Shown here in pieces: positions 36,171-48,463 of a stretch of 64,000 nt of DNA. The notes beneath the pieces were generated by a model, which had not been told where the DNA came from, searched no databases, and saw nothing but the letters and a program-made list of their open reading frames with translations. Positions within the stretch are counted from its first letter, which is position 1; each line of letters begins with the position of its first letter. The translations under genes and the position numbers were made by a program. The DNA lies in assembly GCA_949775045.1 (NCBI GenBank), contig OX459105.1:8510547-8574546 (forward strand). The letters run 5' to 3'. This stretch comes from Metridium senile (Eukaryota; Cnidaria; Anthozoa; Actiniaria; Metridiidae).

Positions 36171-38409
36171 TTTCATAATAATATTATGACATCCAAGCTG
36201 AGTGTTTTGTAAGCATGCTCTTGCAGCCTCGGCGCGTATACCATATGCACCATAAATGTAGGGAACACACTAGACACAAAACACTAGGCACTTGTGAGAG
36301 CCATGGTATTTTTTTCACCAGGAAAACTAAAATTAAATTTGTGTAAACAGTTCATGCACGAAGCTTTTTCAAGAATATTGTGTACTTAGTTTTAAGCAAT
36401 GTACCTATAACTAAATAAGGGATAGAAAATAAACTCGAGTCCTTATTGGTACTTAGAGCTTCGAGCATTGATAGAAAGATCAGCGATTTGGTACCAGTTG
36501 ATCTCGCTTCAAAGCGCGCAAAGGATTGTTTGTCAAAATGAACAGTTCCACATTGGCGCCTCGAGACAACAGCGATTTTGGTTACTTTTAGGCATTTGTG
36601 GTTTGTGTTTTCTTTCATATCGCTGATAGAGCAGCAGAGAGCTATTGCTTTTTGTTCAAGTTACATAGAATTCTTTAATGTTAAGTTATGTTAAGGACGC
36701 ATTTACATAGGTTTAACACGAGTTTACATAAGGTCCGCCTGATTGATGTCCGATGATTGACGCATAGGAAATTACCATAATTCAACCAAAGTATTCAAGC
36801 GGGTTGCGATGCAACGATATTTGTTATAAATTTAAAAATGATTTAGAATTGTTAAGGCACACTTTTCAGAGTTTTACATTTCATTGATTTTCTATGCTTT
36901 AAGTTGTTGCCTATTTCTTTAGTTTTGCATTTGTTTTGTTTTGTCTTTTGGACCAAGCCTAGGAAGGTTCCACAGGTCAATTGCAACCATTTTATCATTT
37001 TATAACTTAAGTAGAGTTTATAGTTAGGTAAATACATTAGAAATCAGCTTGAAACATTTATCAACTTAAGCAGCAAATTTTATATTCTTTTGAGTATTAT
37101 TAAGTTAATATGTCAGTAATGACGCAGTTGTAATTCGTATAATAATTGACAGTTGTAGTCGCGTGAGCAACGTAACGCATACAGAACCAAGACGGTCCTG
37201 ATCGGGGGATTTCCCCATAGCACGAGTCTGTTCCTTACTTGGCGAATGTTTATAGTTTAAACCGGGCATCATCAGGAGTTCTGTTTGGGTTACGTCTAAT
37301 TACTTGTATGCACGTTAGTTAACTGAGGCTGTAGTCGAAGGTAATCTGTCACAAGAAAATAAAAATCACTAAATGTACGAATTCACCGGGCTTGAATCGA
37401 AGATCCTCATTTACCATTATGGGCTAGTCAGCGGAATCTTGAGATGTCACATGTTAACCCATCGCTTTTCGTATACATAGACGCTTTTTTATGTGATATC
37501 TCTTTAATTTGGGGTTATATGTGGCCAAATGTATTGCAGACTTAGTTTAAACCGGGACAATCAGGTCAGCGGTTTGTTTTGTCCCCTAGCAACAGCTGGG
37601 ACTCCCCGCACTGCCGGTTCCTCGTGCTTTGCTAGTTGTCATCAACGATTGCAGTACTCTGTTCCATGCATTTGTTCCCTGCAGCCTCTTCCTTGTTATA
37701 TAGTATTTAGTAATTTATCATCAGGTGAGTATTCCACTGACATTGTCAGTCTGACGGGTCCCAGGTGGTGGACTCTGGCAGGGTTGCCATGGTTACCTTT
37801 TAGGGGTAAGCAAGATTAGCACCAACCCAAAACTAATTATTATCGATGAGTTTGAAAGCTACATAAACACAGTGTTTATAGTTTACATTTTGTAAATGTA
37901 TTCTATACATTTAATAGCTGCGTGGGATATATTATTAGGAAATTGATTGAAACGTTTTGCATTGTTTACTAAGAAAACTAATTGACCTCAAAAGTGTTGC
38001 TATTCTATGTAGAATCCCATATCACATTAGAAAGTCGCGCGCTGATTGGCTGAAACTAAAACCGGATGAAAGAGCCGGTATTCAGAGTGATATTCAACGC
38101 TTCAAAAGCCGAACACCACGTTATATAAGGATCCTGCTCGATGATTTTGGATAAATGTAAGTTTTCTCGTTATTTTCCGTGGTACTGCACTAATATATAC
38201 AATATAATACATATATACAAGTAATATATACAAGTAATTTTAACTTCGAAGAGTAAAATGGCAAATTAAGGATAATCATGCTAATAAACGAGCTTTTCTT
38301 TACAAAAGAGCACTATTTTACTGCGATCACCTTTATATTCTGTCAAATTAAATATAGTGTCAACTCAGTTAATGTACAAGCTAATTAAAAGAAGCAATTA
38401 AACGTTATG
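36171..38409. other. Intergenic after lectin copy 2, no gene recognised
   Basis: A possible AATAAA-like signal (aaataaac) lies near 36426. ORFs at 37529-37819 and 37957-38154 were not recognised. Confidence 0.35.
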
Positions 38410-39158
38410 TGTCTCTCCTTTGTGTACAGTATGTTGCCCAGTTTCGTGACGGCTTCAGTTTGTAAATACTGTATTTTCTCTACAGAGAAAAATAACTCTA
38501 TGAAAGGCAAATTTATCAGGTAAATTAAAGATGTTGATATTTTCTTCCAATCTTTTAATTTGATAAAATAAAAGGAATATTTCGACTGCAACTTGGGTGC
38601 TCAGTTTGTGACAGCTGGCCCAGTTTCGTGACACGTTATAAAAATGCATTGTTTTCACAAGAAAATTCGTTCAAACCAATCAAAAACATATTTAATTTTT
38701 TACCTTTAACTATTTTTTTGCGCTAACATTTGGATTGTTCCTTATTTAATGTTTTGAGAATTTTTGAATATGAAAATATTTGAAATGTTTCAAAGTCCGG
38801 GTATTTATCAACTTAATTTGCATAGCTAGAAACGATCTGAAAAGGCGACTTTATCTGCCGTAGTGTTCCATAGCAAAAGCAAAACTTAATTCACTAAACG
38901 AACAGAATTCATCACAAGTGTGTTTTCAAACAATTTCCAGCCATGATTTCGTTTAAAGTCAATGCTTGTCAGTGTATTCGGGCTTTTTATAATCACTGGT
39001 ATTTGCGTGTCACGAAACTGGGCACCTTATCTTAAAACGGAGTAAATATTATGCATCAAATATTTTTGCAAATATCAAAATTGCTGAACAATATTCAAGG
39101 GTCGTAGAATAAAGTTACACTCTCTAGCTATCGTCGGTATAAATATTGTCTTTATTCT
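38410..39158. repeat. CCCAGTTTCGTGACAC repeat, copy B
   Basis: Carries the motif at about 38425 and 38607 (direct) and inverted at about 39008. The stretch 38607-39026 is bounded by inverted copies and may be one element of about 420 bp. The body matches copy A at 9850-10240 in inverse orientation. Confidence 0.6.
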
Positions 39159-39444
39159 TTGAGAATATGCAACATATCGCACATAATTCTATTGTCTTTT
39201 TGGACATTTATTTACGGCCCACAAATTATTTAAAATAGGCATAATTCGACAAAATTATCGACATTGATAGGTTTGATTGGTTGTTTGAACGTCTGATTAG
39301 ATGAAGTTCTATACGGTTGACAAAATAATAATTTCACTTGTCCGACTTCAGCCGATTTATTACCGAGAACAAAGGGAGTAGGACGAATTTTTGACCGGTC
39401 AAAAAAACATCTGCTTACGGGTTCCGTTCACACGGGTCCACGCT

Positions 39445-40121
39445 AAACGTGCAATAATTAACGTAAATATACGTAAATACCTAACGAACGAATCTGCAGC
39501 ATCTCTAGTGCATGCCTTAATAACTAGCCGAATTGATTACTGCAATAGCCTCTACTATGGCTTTCCTTATTATCAACATCATAAGTTGCAACGCGTTCTG
39601 AATGCTTCTGCTCGCTTAGTGCTTTCCGCTTCTCGTTTTTGTCATATTACCCCGCTGTTGCGTGAATCGCATTGGTTACCGATTAGATTTCGCATTGAAT
39701 TTAAACTAATTTTGATTACTTTTAAAATTCTTAAGGGGCTAGCGCCCCTTTATCTTAGTGAGCTTACCTCGATTTTGCCTCCATCTAAATACAACCTTAG
39801 AAGGAATAACAATGGAACACTGTTAAGAATTCCTAACATTAAATCAAAAATTACTTTAGGGGATCGCGCCTTTTCCTCCGTCGCACCTGCCCTTTGGAAT
39901 GCTCTGCCGCTAGATATTAGAAACGTTAACCTAAATATTGACTCGTTCAAGAAGAACCTGAAGACACACTTATTTACAAGGGCGTTCCTGCATTAGTTTT
40001 CTTTTCATTAGTATTATTTAATTAGTCACTCTTTGTATAATATATTAACATAAATTTTATTGTAAATAGTTATAGCGCATCTTAATATGTATATAGATTT
40101 ATGCGCTCTATAAATTATTAA

Positions 40122-40217
<96 letters not shown>
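39445..40217 (+). mobile_element. 5'-truncated CR1/L2-like LINE with ATT tail
   Basis: The open frame to TAG near 39994-39996 reads LVHALITSRIDYCNSLYYG, KLQRVLNASARLVL, HWLPIRFRIEFKLILITFKI, APLYLSELTSI and APALWNALPLDIRN, the classic C-terminus of CR1/L2-clade reverse transcriptases. It is followed by a 3' untranslated region and about 35 units of ATT. The frame has no stop through this part, so it is a younger insertion than the other LINE relics. It lies within an accggtc-motif repeat. Confidence 0.85.
40112..40217. repeat. ATT trinucleotide array (LINE 3' tail)
   Basis: About 35 perfect units of att directly after the LINE untranslated region; many L2/CR1 elements end in a short microsatellite. 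Confidence 0.9.
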
Positions 40218-40414
40218 ATTTGGACGCCTAACCGATCAAATATTCGTCTGAACAGGACGAAAATATTGTTCGGTTCCGTGTCATATCAAACTTATTGCCA
40301 CACATCGTGAACATTTAGCTTTCACTAGTGTCCAGGTACACTCGGCCATAATTTCACTAGTGCGCTTGCGCCGTAGTATCAAATTTCGCGGGAAATCAGT
40401 CACGCGTCGGCTTG

Positions 40415-40830
40415 CAGTGATAAATATGGAGTCGCCGAGATTATAATACGCGAAAGAAAGCCACCGAAACTCTTTATTAATGAAGTTTTTACTGAAACTA
40501 TTAAGTCCAAAAATACAAGAAAGAAACGTCAAGTTCGAAAACTGTATCCTGTAATAATCACAGATGTAGACAAGGTACGAAAGAAGGTTAAAATTCACTT
40601 CATAGGATACAGTACTTCATACGATGACTGGAGATCTTGCAGTGATGGGGATACAAGCAAAGTTTTTTAGCGTTTAGAACCCTACAAAGAACCATCAAAT
40701 GCTTCATTTACGGACAGAAACGACTTGATTAATAGAGAATTGAACTTTACCGTGAAATAAAGCGAAAGTTGTATTCTGGACAAAAGGATGATCCAAGTAT
40801 TCGTATTTTACAGTCTTACAGATATAATAT
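40415..40830 (+). pseudogene. Broken ORF with chromo-barrel-like motif
   Basis: A continuous frame from about 40441 encodes RERKPPKLFINEVFTETIKS, a basic stretch, LYPVIITDVDKVRKKVKIHF and IGYSTSYDDWR, then a TAG near 40669. Reading resumes in frame (RLEPYKEPSNASF...LINRELNF) and, after a one-base shift, gives YREIKRKLYSGQKDDPSIRI. V-K-I-H-F-x-G-Y-x-x-x-Y-D-x-W-R resembles chromo-barrel or Tudor-like folds. It is not in the six-frame list of long ORFs because of these breaks. Probably a relic of a repeat-encoded protein; family not certain. Confidence 0.5.
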
Positions 40831-41648
40831 ATTAAATAGCTGAAACAAATATAGATATATTCTTTTTTTTTTATTTAATTTCGATTTATCAGAAAGCGCG
40901 GTAAAGATAATATTTGTTCAGTATACTTACTTGTTTATTTCATACGTAAATCAAGGAATATTACTGCCAAATGGAGCTTGCTTTGCCTTCTCCTTCCCAT
41001 TCTGCGCCTTCACTGTGACCGTATTCAGTGTCAAGACGTAAAAAGACCAGCGCGCAAACTTTGTGACCCAAAACCCGAGCTTAAATCGCAACGAAAGTCC
41101 AAGTATTATACATCAAATTGCGCCAAATTTACTGGCGGTTTTAAATCTGCTGGTATTAATTGGATACAGGCATGCATTACGTAGCTAGAGGTCAATAACA
41201 TGGCATACATACATCATCACTAGAAAATCTTCTCTAAAAATAGGGCCAACTTGTCAACTTCAAGCATCAAAACCCAAACTCATTTTTTTAAAAATTGAAT
41301 TTATTTTTATGGTTTTGTATAGCTTAAATGTGTATCTTTCGAGAATCGGAGGTATTATTTGCAACAGAGTAAAAGAATTACATGAAAAGCATGAAATTGT
41401 ACAAATATCGTCCATATTTTGTATGGGCGGTGTTGCGTGACGTACGATCTCGAAACGTGATACAAGCAAATGTTAAGGACAAGTTTCATATGAACAGCAT
41501 GTCCAGGACGATTTTTTGACCGGTTAAAAATTTGTCCGGTCCCGTGTAAACCTAGCCTTAATTAGAGTATTTACAAATCGCAGCCTAACTTATTACACCG
41601 CATAACTTAAAGTGGCACATTGGGATTTGAACGTCAGCCGCAAGAGCC

Positions 41649-42037
41649 TAAGGGGCTCTTTATATGAAGGCGAGTTGTCCCTGCTAGCGGGGATAACTCT
41701 ATTGTATTGAGTCCCCCGGGGAATACAAAACAAAAGAGTTATTTCATATAAACTTTAAGTAGTATTTAAATAATACGCATGAAATTTACATGACTTTACA
41801 TGGCATGGCGTGACCTGACGTTGCTTGACATTACGTGACATATTATGAGACGTGACATTACATGACATACATGGCATGACTTTACATGGCATGACGTGAC
41901 CTGACGTTGCTTGACATTACGTGACATTATGAGACGTGACATTACATGACATACATGGCATGGATTTACACGGCATTACTTGTCGTAATACGTTTATGGG
42001 TTTACAAGAACTACGCTTTCATATAAACAGCCCCTTA
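41649..42037. mobile_element. TAAGGGGCTGTTTATATGAAGG-family MITE, long copy
   Basis: Inverted ends TAAGGGGCTCTTTATATGAA and TTCATATAAACAGCCCCTTA. The interior holds two ~63-bp tandem units of acatggcatgacgtgacctg and further tgacatta motifs (41790-41990). Confidence 0.65.
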
Positions 42038-42569
42038 GATAATCAGCTCAAATATTCAGCTTAAAAAGATAATCTTATTGTATAATTTTTGTTGGTGAGA
42101 GAAGGAAGGGAGAGCCTGCCCGCAAGGCTGTCTTATTTAGTTAACCACCCACTATTAAAAAAATCATGACACCAATAAGAACGCACCGGAACTACTCAGC
42201 TTGATACCGCTAACTTAGCCTCCTCCGCAGGCAACTCCTGAGTCCAAGAGTGAGTTTGGGGCTATGTCACAGGAATCCCGCGTCTTGTTTTTTTTCTTTT
42301 TATTTGTTTCTTCTGCCTAAGAGATGCCTGTGGAGGAGGCTACCGCTAACTGGCCTTGTCTGTACGTTGGTAGTTTAACTTTGAATACGCCATTTATTGT
42401 GAAAAAAAATTACCCTCATAGAAAATCTAACATTCAAAGAACGACATGGGATAATTGTTTTTATTATATACAAGTTGGAAACTGACATAGAAGGAGCAAT
42501 TTCATTGGTTCGCTATCTCGGAATAATGAGCGATACCCACCTCTGAATCTCAGAATAATGAGAAACAAA

Positions 42570-42677
42570 ATGGCAGGCGAAAATTCGCGTTTTGCAAGTG
42601 TTTCAGATGCCGAAATTGAGAGCGAGAGGTCTAATTGTTTTAGTATCCAACAACTTATTGGTCAAACAAGGAAATAA
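42570..42677 (+). pseudogene. Second Crypton-like N-terminal relic
   Basis: MAGENSRFASVSDAEIESER then a stop after 35 codons. The 70 bases upstream (attggttcgctatctcgga) are related to those upstream of 5339, so both derive from one repeat family. Confidence 0.4.
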
Positions 42678-42981
42678 TAGTAACAACAAAGTACTAAAAC
42701 TCGAAAAACTAGAACATTTTGTGAATGAATTTTGACTTGAAGAGCGCGCGCTACTGACGCCATCACACTATTTTTCTGTTTGATTGAGAAAGCCAGATTA
42801 AAACACTGTTCTTGAATTTTTTTTTAATTCCTCCGTCGTTCTAAAATATAGAGTAGTTTTAACACTAAAATTATGCTATTTTCAGCCGTTAAAAAAAAGT
42901 ATTGAGGGAGAAATGACAAAAACAGTGGAGAACTTCGATGTGTTTTGAATACATTTTGATTTGCCGTCACACGTCATTGAG

Positions 42982-43225
42982 CCCCGGGGGGGTTCTCCCT
43001 TTATCCAAGTGGTAGGGGTGATCGGCGTACCTTTTAGGGTTAAAATATTTCCAGTGCGTACCTTTTAGGGTCCATTTAGAGATTTGGCTCAAAAATCAGT
43101 TCTAAGGGTCGTTTTTACTCTGCTTTATTTGTATCTGAGCGTACCTTTTAGGGGTCATTTTCAAAATCTCCGCCGATCACCCCTACCACTTGGACAAAGG
43201 GAGTACCCCCCCCCCCCCCCCGGGA
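42982..43225. mobile_element. GC-rich MITE with ATTGAG duplication
   Basis: Inverted ends CCCCGGGGGGG...TCCCTTT-TCCAAGTGGTA and the reverse complement, ending in a poly-C run. ATTGAG is present at 42976-42981 and 43226-43231. Three gcgtaccttttaggg repeats lie inside. A related end may be at 13470. Confidence 0.65.
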
Positions 43226-43333
43226 ATTGAGCGCGCGCTCGGTATTTTTACTTTCGATTATCTGTCATTTTATCAAAATAAGACGATTGAAATTCTCATT
43301 TTGTGTTGAGGTTTCCTCATTGTATATAATAAA

Positions 43334-43402
43334 ACAATTATTCACCTCAAGCTCAGTGATTATCGGTAAATATCTACCGATAATCACTTCGCCTTCGGCG
43401 AA
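43334..43402. mobile_element. Palindromic miniature element, copy 2 of 5592-5707 family
   Basis: Shares attattcacctcaa, gtgattatcggt, the inverted aatcacttcgccttcggcg and the aataa ends with 5592-5707. Confidence 0.55.
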
Positions 43403-43524
43403 TAAATACCACTTATTAACCGAGAGTGAGGTCGTATTGACCGAGCGATAGCGAGGTCAATACATCAAGACTGAGTTCTGAGATTTCCCTGTAATGACCG
43501 AACGGACGAGGTTAATAAGTTATT

Positions 43525-44872
43525 TATTATATGGCTATTTTAAAAAGCGAGAGAACGTAATATTTTTTTGACATTTTACGACGCGCGCGCGTTGCTTTCA
43601 AATGGTTTCCCAGTAGTTTTCCTGAAAAAGAGCGGGTTGTCAGATCAGAAACCGGTTTTCATTCGTGTGATGGCTGCCTCAACAAATGCCAAAATATTAA
43701 AATTACTGCAGCTTTCTTGATCATTCCAAATCATGCAAAGATCATTTAAAGACAAAGGGTTTTACAAAGGATTTTAGCTGATCATGACTAAACAAGTGAG
43801 CCACGATGGATGTCGAAACGAGTTGAAATTCGTCGGTCTTGTGGACGTTTGCATCGAGAAAAAAAAGCCTACGGAAGCTTATTTTTCGATAAACAATAAT
43901 AAGAACTTTAATCGAAATCACTGTCAACTTTTGAAGGAATTTATTTGTCTGTGTCATACTTTATGAAGAAGATGAAAGGATGAGGAACGCTGACAGCACT
44001 TTGAATCGAGTAAATCGTCCTTTTCAAGATTTTTGAACCTTTTGGTGTGCAGAAAAAGAAAGACAATAACACTTCCTGACTTCAAAAACTATGTTTACTT
44101 TAGTAGAAAAAGTTATCGTGAATTTTAAAGCTTTTTAAAAGTGACTGAAAAGCAACGACATGTATATCTCAACAAAAGATAGCTCAAATCACCGCCGTGT
44201 TGTTTACAAGGAAAGATAAAAACTGAAAGTACTATACATTTTTCAACTGTTATTGAGGTATGTGAAAGCTTTATGTGTTCTTTACAGATCTAAATTTAAA
44301 AATAAGCTTTTGAGTATATTCTCACAACCTATGAAATATGTGTATTCTCTCGATAGGTTTTTGTATATTGATTTGATTTTATCAACTTTTCCTTGTCAAA
44401 ATGTTTGCAAAAACAGCCAATGCTTGTCACTTAGCCTTGAAGGAAAGATAAAAACTAAAAGTACACTTTTCAACTGTTATTGAGGTATGTGAAAGCTTTA
44501 TGTGTTCTTTAGAGAATTAAAAAATAAGCTTTTGAGTATTCTCACCGCAACCTATGAAATATGTGTATTCTCTCGTGAGTTTTTGCAATATTGATTTGAT
44601 TTTATCAACTTTTGCTTGTCAAAATGTTTGCAAAAACAACCAATGCTTGTCACTTAGCCTTGAATTAAAGTTCTTATTATTGTTTATCGAAAAATAAGTA
44701 GGTTTTTGTTGTTATTTTCACCTCGCGTTAGTAGATATACAAACAAACTCAAAGCCACCGTCCAGCCGAGAAAAAATAATGACCGGTCATTACAAGAAAA
44801 TAATGACCGGTCATTATGTGTCAGCAACCAATCAGAGGTGGAGCGCGCGGAATTTTGATGCCATATAATAAT
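43525..44872. mobile_element. 1.35-kb fold-back element with internal direct repeat
   Basis: Short inverted ends TTATTATATGGC / GCCATATAATAA; internal inverted segments 43864-43915 and 44666-44707 (aataagcttccg.../...ggtttttg). Two direct copies of ~225 bp occur at about 44211-44442 and 44443-44668. The 60-codon frame at 43784-43966 is not recognised. Boundaries and target duplication are uncertain. Confidence 0.45.
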
Positions 44873-44879
44873 TGTTAAT

Positions 44880-46930
44880 TATTTCAAGTAAAAATAAAGT
44901 AAGGTTTTACGAGCGATTTATCGAACACACAGAAACGGTTGTAATTCGAACTTTCATAGTATAATCAACGGCTGCATGTGAGACAACAATAAAACCAGTT
45001 CGAATCATTCACCAAGAAAGCAGATAAGTCCGATGTTTCATCTTCAAAATAACTATTATTCCACTCTGGACCTAACAGCATTTACGCTTTATCGGATAGA
45101 TCGGCTGTCGTCAGGCCAAAAGAATTTACTTGAAAATTGAGTAATACTCGCCGTTTACTACCAAAACTTTATATAAACATTTACAAGCAAAGAAACTCAA
45201 TGAATATGTATTCTGTTTTCCGTAAGGATCCAAATATGTAAGTGTCTGTAAATCATTTGTCAATAATGAGCCAATCAGCATGCAAAAACCTACGGTTAAA
45301 ATTTGAGTGAAATCTTTTTTCGTCGCCTGCAGCGTTATGTTCGATTTTTGTTGACAACAATACTAGTTCTTATATCTCTGCAGACAGCTCTAAACGTCAT
45401 TTTAAGTCCTATTCCGTTAACTTTACGTGTCATGTAAAAAAACAATTTTTTTAAGTAAAAAATCAAACAACAACAAAAGATAGAACAAACAAAACTGAAA
45501 CTCTTCACAACACCTGCATTCCGTTAGAACTTAGACTCCCCTGCTGCTTCTAGTCCCAAAAAATAAGATTGTGATGAAATTAAAATTGTGATGATCTGTG
45601 CAAAACCAGCGGGTGATTAGTGTTAAGTTATATTCTGTGCTATTATAAATCAGCTTCTTCGAAGGAAGGGCGACGGAAGCTCCAAGGTACGTAGTTTCTT
45701 ATTTTATTCTACTTTGATTACTCAATATGTTTAGATCCATTCATATATTGATTTATTTACTCAACAATTAAGGGTGGTGCCTAGCTAGTGTTGTTACTTC
45801 GTATTCTTACTGCGTATCTAGTTCGAGAGGGCTATCAATTTGGGTTATAACTTTTTCTGTTAAATGTTTGTGCGTAAATTGCACTTTTCGTGGACCTTTG
45901 CTCGCAAAAGGGGATTTACCTATGTACTTTTTACATCCTCATAAACGAAAAACATTAAAAATGAATTCAATTACATTACTCTTTTAGGCTTACTAAACGA
46001 GCTTTTCAGTCTAGTAGTTTTTACTTCGAAGTGGTACGGTTTTTTTACAGAACAAAATGATATTTTACTAAAAGTTTATCATGATAAAATACCTTTATTT
46101 CACGTTAAGTTGACTCGGGCAGTGAAATTGGACATGCATATTTGGCTTGATTTCTTAAGGGATTTTAAAACTTGTGTTGGTAAAAATTATTCTTGAGGCT
46201 CTTTTAAAATTCCATTTCAAATGGAGTCTCAAGCCATTATTTTTAGTTTTGTTGTTGATAAATCTTACAATGAAGATGTTTATTCTACAATGAAAATGTT
46301 TTTGAAGTACCTTTGTTTCTTTTAAATACAATAGTTATTATACTATGAGCTACTAGTTGAAGTAACTTTTTTGTCAATTTCTTGATTTCTCAGTGTTTTA
46401 CCTTGTGTACATGTTTGATGTTAATTTACAACACGATAGGCCGCCAAAAAACAATTTAACTTGTTTCGTAGAGGCCATTATTAAAACTTACTCTAGAGAT
46501 GTTTTTTGGGGAAAAATTTTGCGTAGCACATGGAAAAAACTTTAAATATTTCATTTCATTATTTAATTTGCTTGGGACAAGCTTTCAAAACTGGTTAAAA
46601 TTATTGGTCGGAAATTAGCGAATTTAGGCAAAAAAACATTTTCTTCGATTTTTTCGAAAACTAAGCGGAATTTAACAAAAATAAATACAAAGCAGGGCCT
46701 TCCTATGGTTACAATATGAGCGAAATCTAATTTTCGACTCTTACCGCGTTATGTTCGATTTTTTTAAAAACGCTCTTTTAAAAATCGTTCTTGGGGAGAA
46801 TGAAGAATCAAATACATAAACTTGTTATAGAAAACGTTAATGATGCCATTGAAAAAAAATAACAAGAAACGATAGAGGATTCACATTCAGGAAAAGTTCA
46901 GGGAAAAAAACAACGCCGTATAAAGCAACT
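44880..46930. other. Intergenic, no gene recognised
   Basis: Two loosely similar stretches near 45285-45350 and 46690-46770 (gcgttatgttcgattttt). Otherwise featureless AT-rich DNA. Confidence 0.35.
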
Positions 46931-46944
46931 TCAAGGTATTTCCT

Positions 46945-47310
46945 TTTGCAACAACAGGTCATGTGACCCTACCCCTTTTAAATCGAACAGGTGTGTCAAA
47001 ATGAACATAAAAAAAAATAAAAAAAAGGACACCTCTTTATTTGTAAGAAGGCGAAATATTAGCTCATGAATTGTAACACGAGGGAAATGACATTACATTT
47101 AAAATGTAATATTTTATAAGAATTCGTATGGATAATAAGGCCTGGTGGGCAAAGCTTGCCTAATATATTGATATGCCTGGGCATATATATTTCCAATACA
47201 AATCCTTATAAAATATTGAATTTTATATTTAATGCAATTTTTCTATGCTCAAAATTATGAGCAAATTTACCTACTAATAAGGAGGTGCTCTTTTCATTTC
47301 TGATGTATTA
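46945..47310. mobile_element. Fold-back related to the segmental block end
   Basis: The two halves are inverted relatives (tgacattacatttaaaatgt... and ...atttaatgcaatttttct). Each half resembles 12480-12640 and 17960-18190, including aatccttataaa and ggtgctctttt. Confidence 0.55.
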
Positions 47311-47910
47311 TAGCGGAGCTCCATACTTGAAAAAATGGTAATGCATCGAGTATTGCGATTTTCAATGGTTTTGACACAGGAATCCCAAGCGTACGTCCGA
47401 CGTATGACGTCCGCTTCCATCACTATGCTGATTGGTTGTTACATTTCGGCGGGAACTAAAGTGACGCACGCGCCAAATAGCACTAGATCAACAAGACAAG
47501 GTTGTTCTTTTATCGAAAAAAAAGGCAAACAAACAAACAAACAACAACATACTACTTGCTAATAGCAGAACTTTCATTTATACAAAATATCAACGGAGAA
47601 ACTGGTGAACTTCGAAGAAAACGAAGAAGAACATTATAAACTTGAAGGACACAAAAACGAAGAAATTTTACCAAAGAAAAGCAAAAGACTGATTCCAAAA
47701 GATCAAGAAAACGTGTCTGTAGATACCTTTCGTGGAAAAATAAAGACTACAGCAATTTAAACAAATGGAAAAAGAAGCGACTTTGTTCGTTATGAAAACT
47801 GTCTTCAAATTGCTTCCCTCAGCACAGTTTATTGAAGGATGTTCAAACTGAACTATGAACAATGTTTAATCCATCAAAATTCAAGTACATCAAAAAAAAC
47901 CTCAGGAAAA
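47310..47910. repeat. Dispersed ~600-bp repeat, copy B (inverted)
   Basis: Inverted partner of 640-1310. On the forward strand a 60-codon open stretch without ATG (about 47577-47760, lysine and glutamate rich) is broken by indels in copy A, so it is not obviously coding. Confidence 0.5.
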
Positions 47911-48207
47911 TAATTAAGAGATAGTTCATAGATAGCGTGCGTATATCCAGTTCTACATGCACGCGGGAGGTTGCTAAGCACGAAAAATAGCGTAATGAGT
48001 GGCTCGACGCGCTTCCAGTTTGACATATTTTTCAATTATATTCACAATGAATAGCGAGTGCCTAAATTGTCTTAAACATATTGATCTAAAAGTTTTGTAC
48101 AAGTTAACCAATCAGAGAGCGAGAATTTAACCTTAATATAAAAGACACGCCGAGTGTCAAACGAAGACAGCAAACGTCAACAAAAGCTTTATATTAGAAG
48201 TCGAATA

Positions 48208-48463
48208 CACCTATTTCAATTAACGTTGTCCATCTGGAATGGTTGATCTGAGACCGATAGGAATTGTGGGAGCTCGTTAAACAGCAAATGCATTATTATA
48301 ATCACACTTGAATATTAATGTTTACTTCTGAAATACTGTTATCTGTAATTTAGCACCATTCAAGTGTGATTAAAACAATGTATTTGAAATTTAATGAACT
48401 CCCACAATTCCTATCGGTCTCAGATCAACCATTCCAGATGGACAACGTTAATTGAAATAGGTG
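48208..48463. mobile_element. TA-flanked palindromic element 2 (CACCTA-N8-AACGTTGTC)
   Basis: 256 bp with TA at 48206-48207 and 48464-48465. The termini are CACCTA-TTTCAATT-AACGTTGTC and its exact reverse complement. The interior (gaccgataggaattgtggga and partner) pairs nearly perfectly but has no similarity to elements 1 and 3. Confidence 0.8.

Noticed and set aside
37529..38154. ORFs of 96 and 65 codons as genes
   Set aside because: No recognisable domain, splice context or repeat partner in the window.
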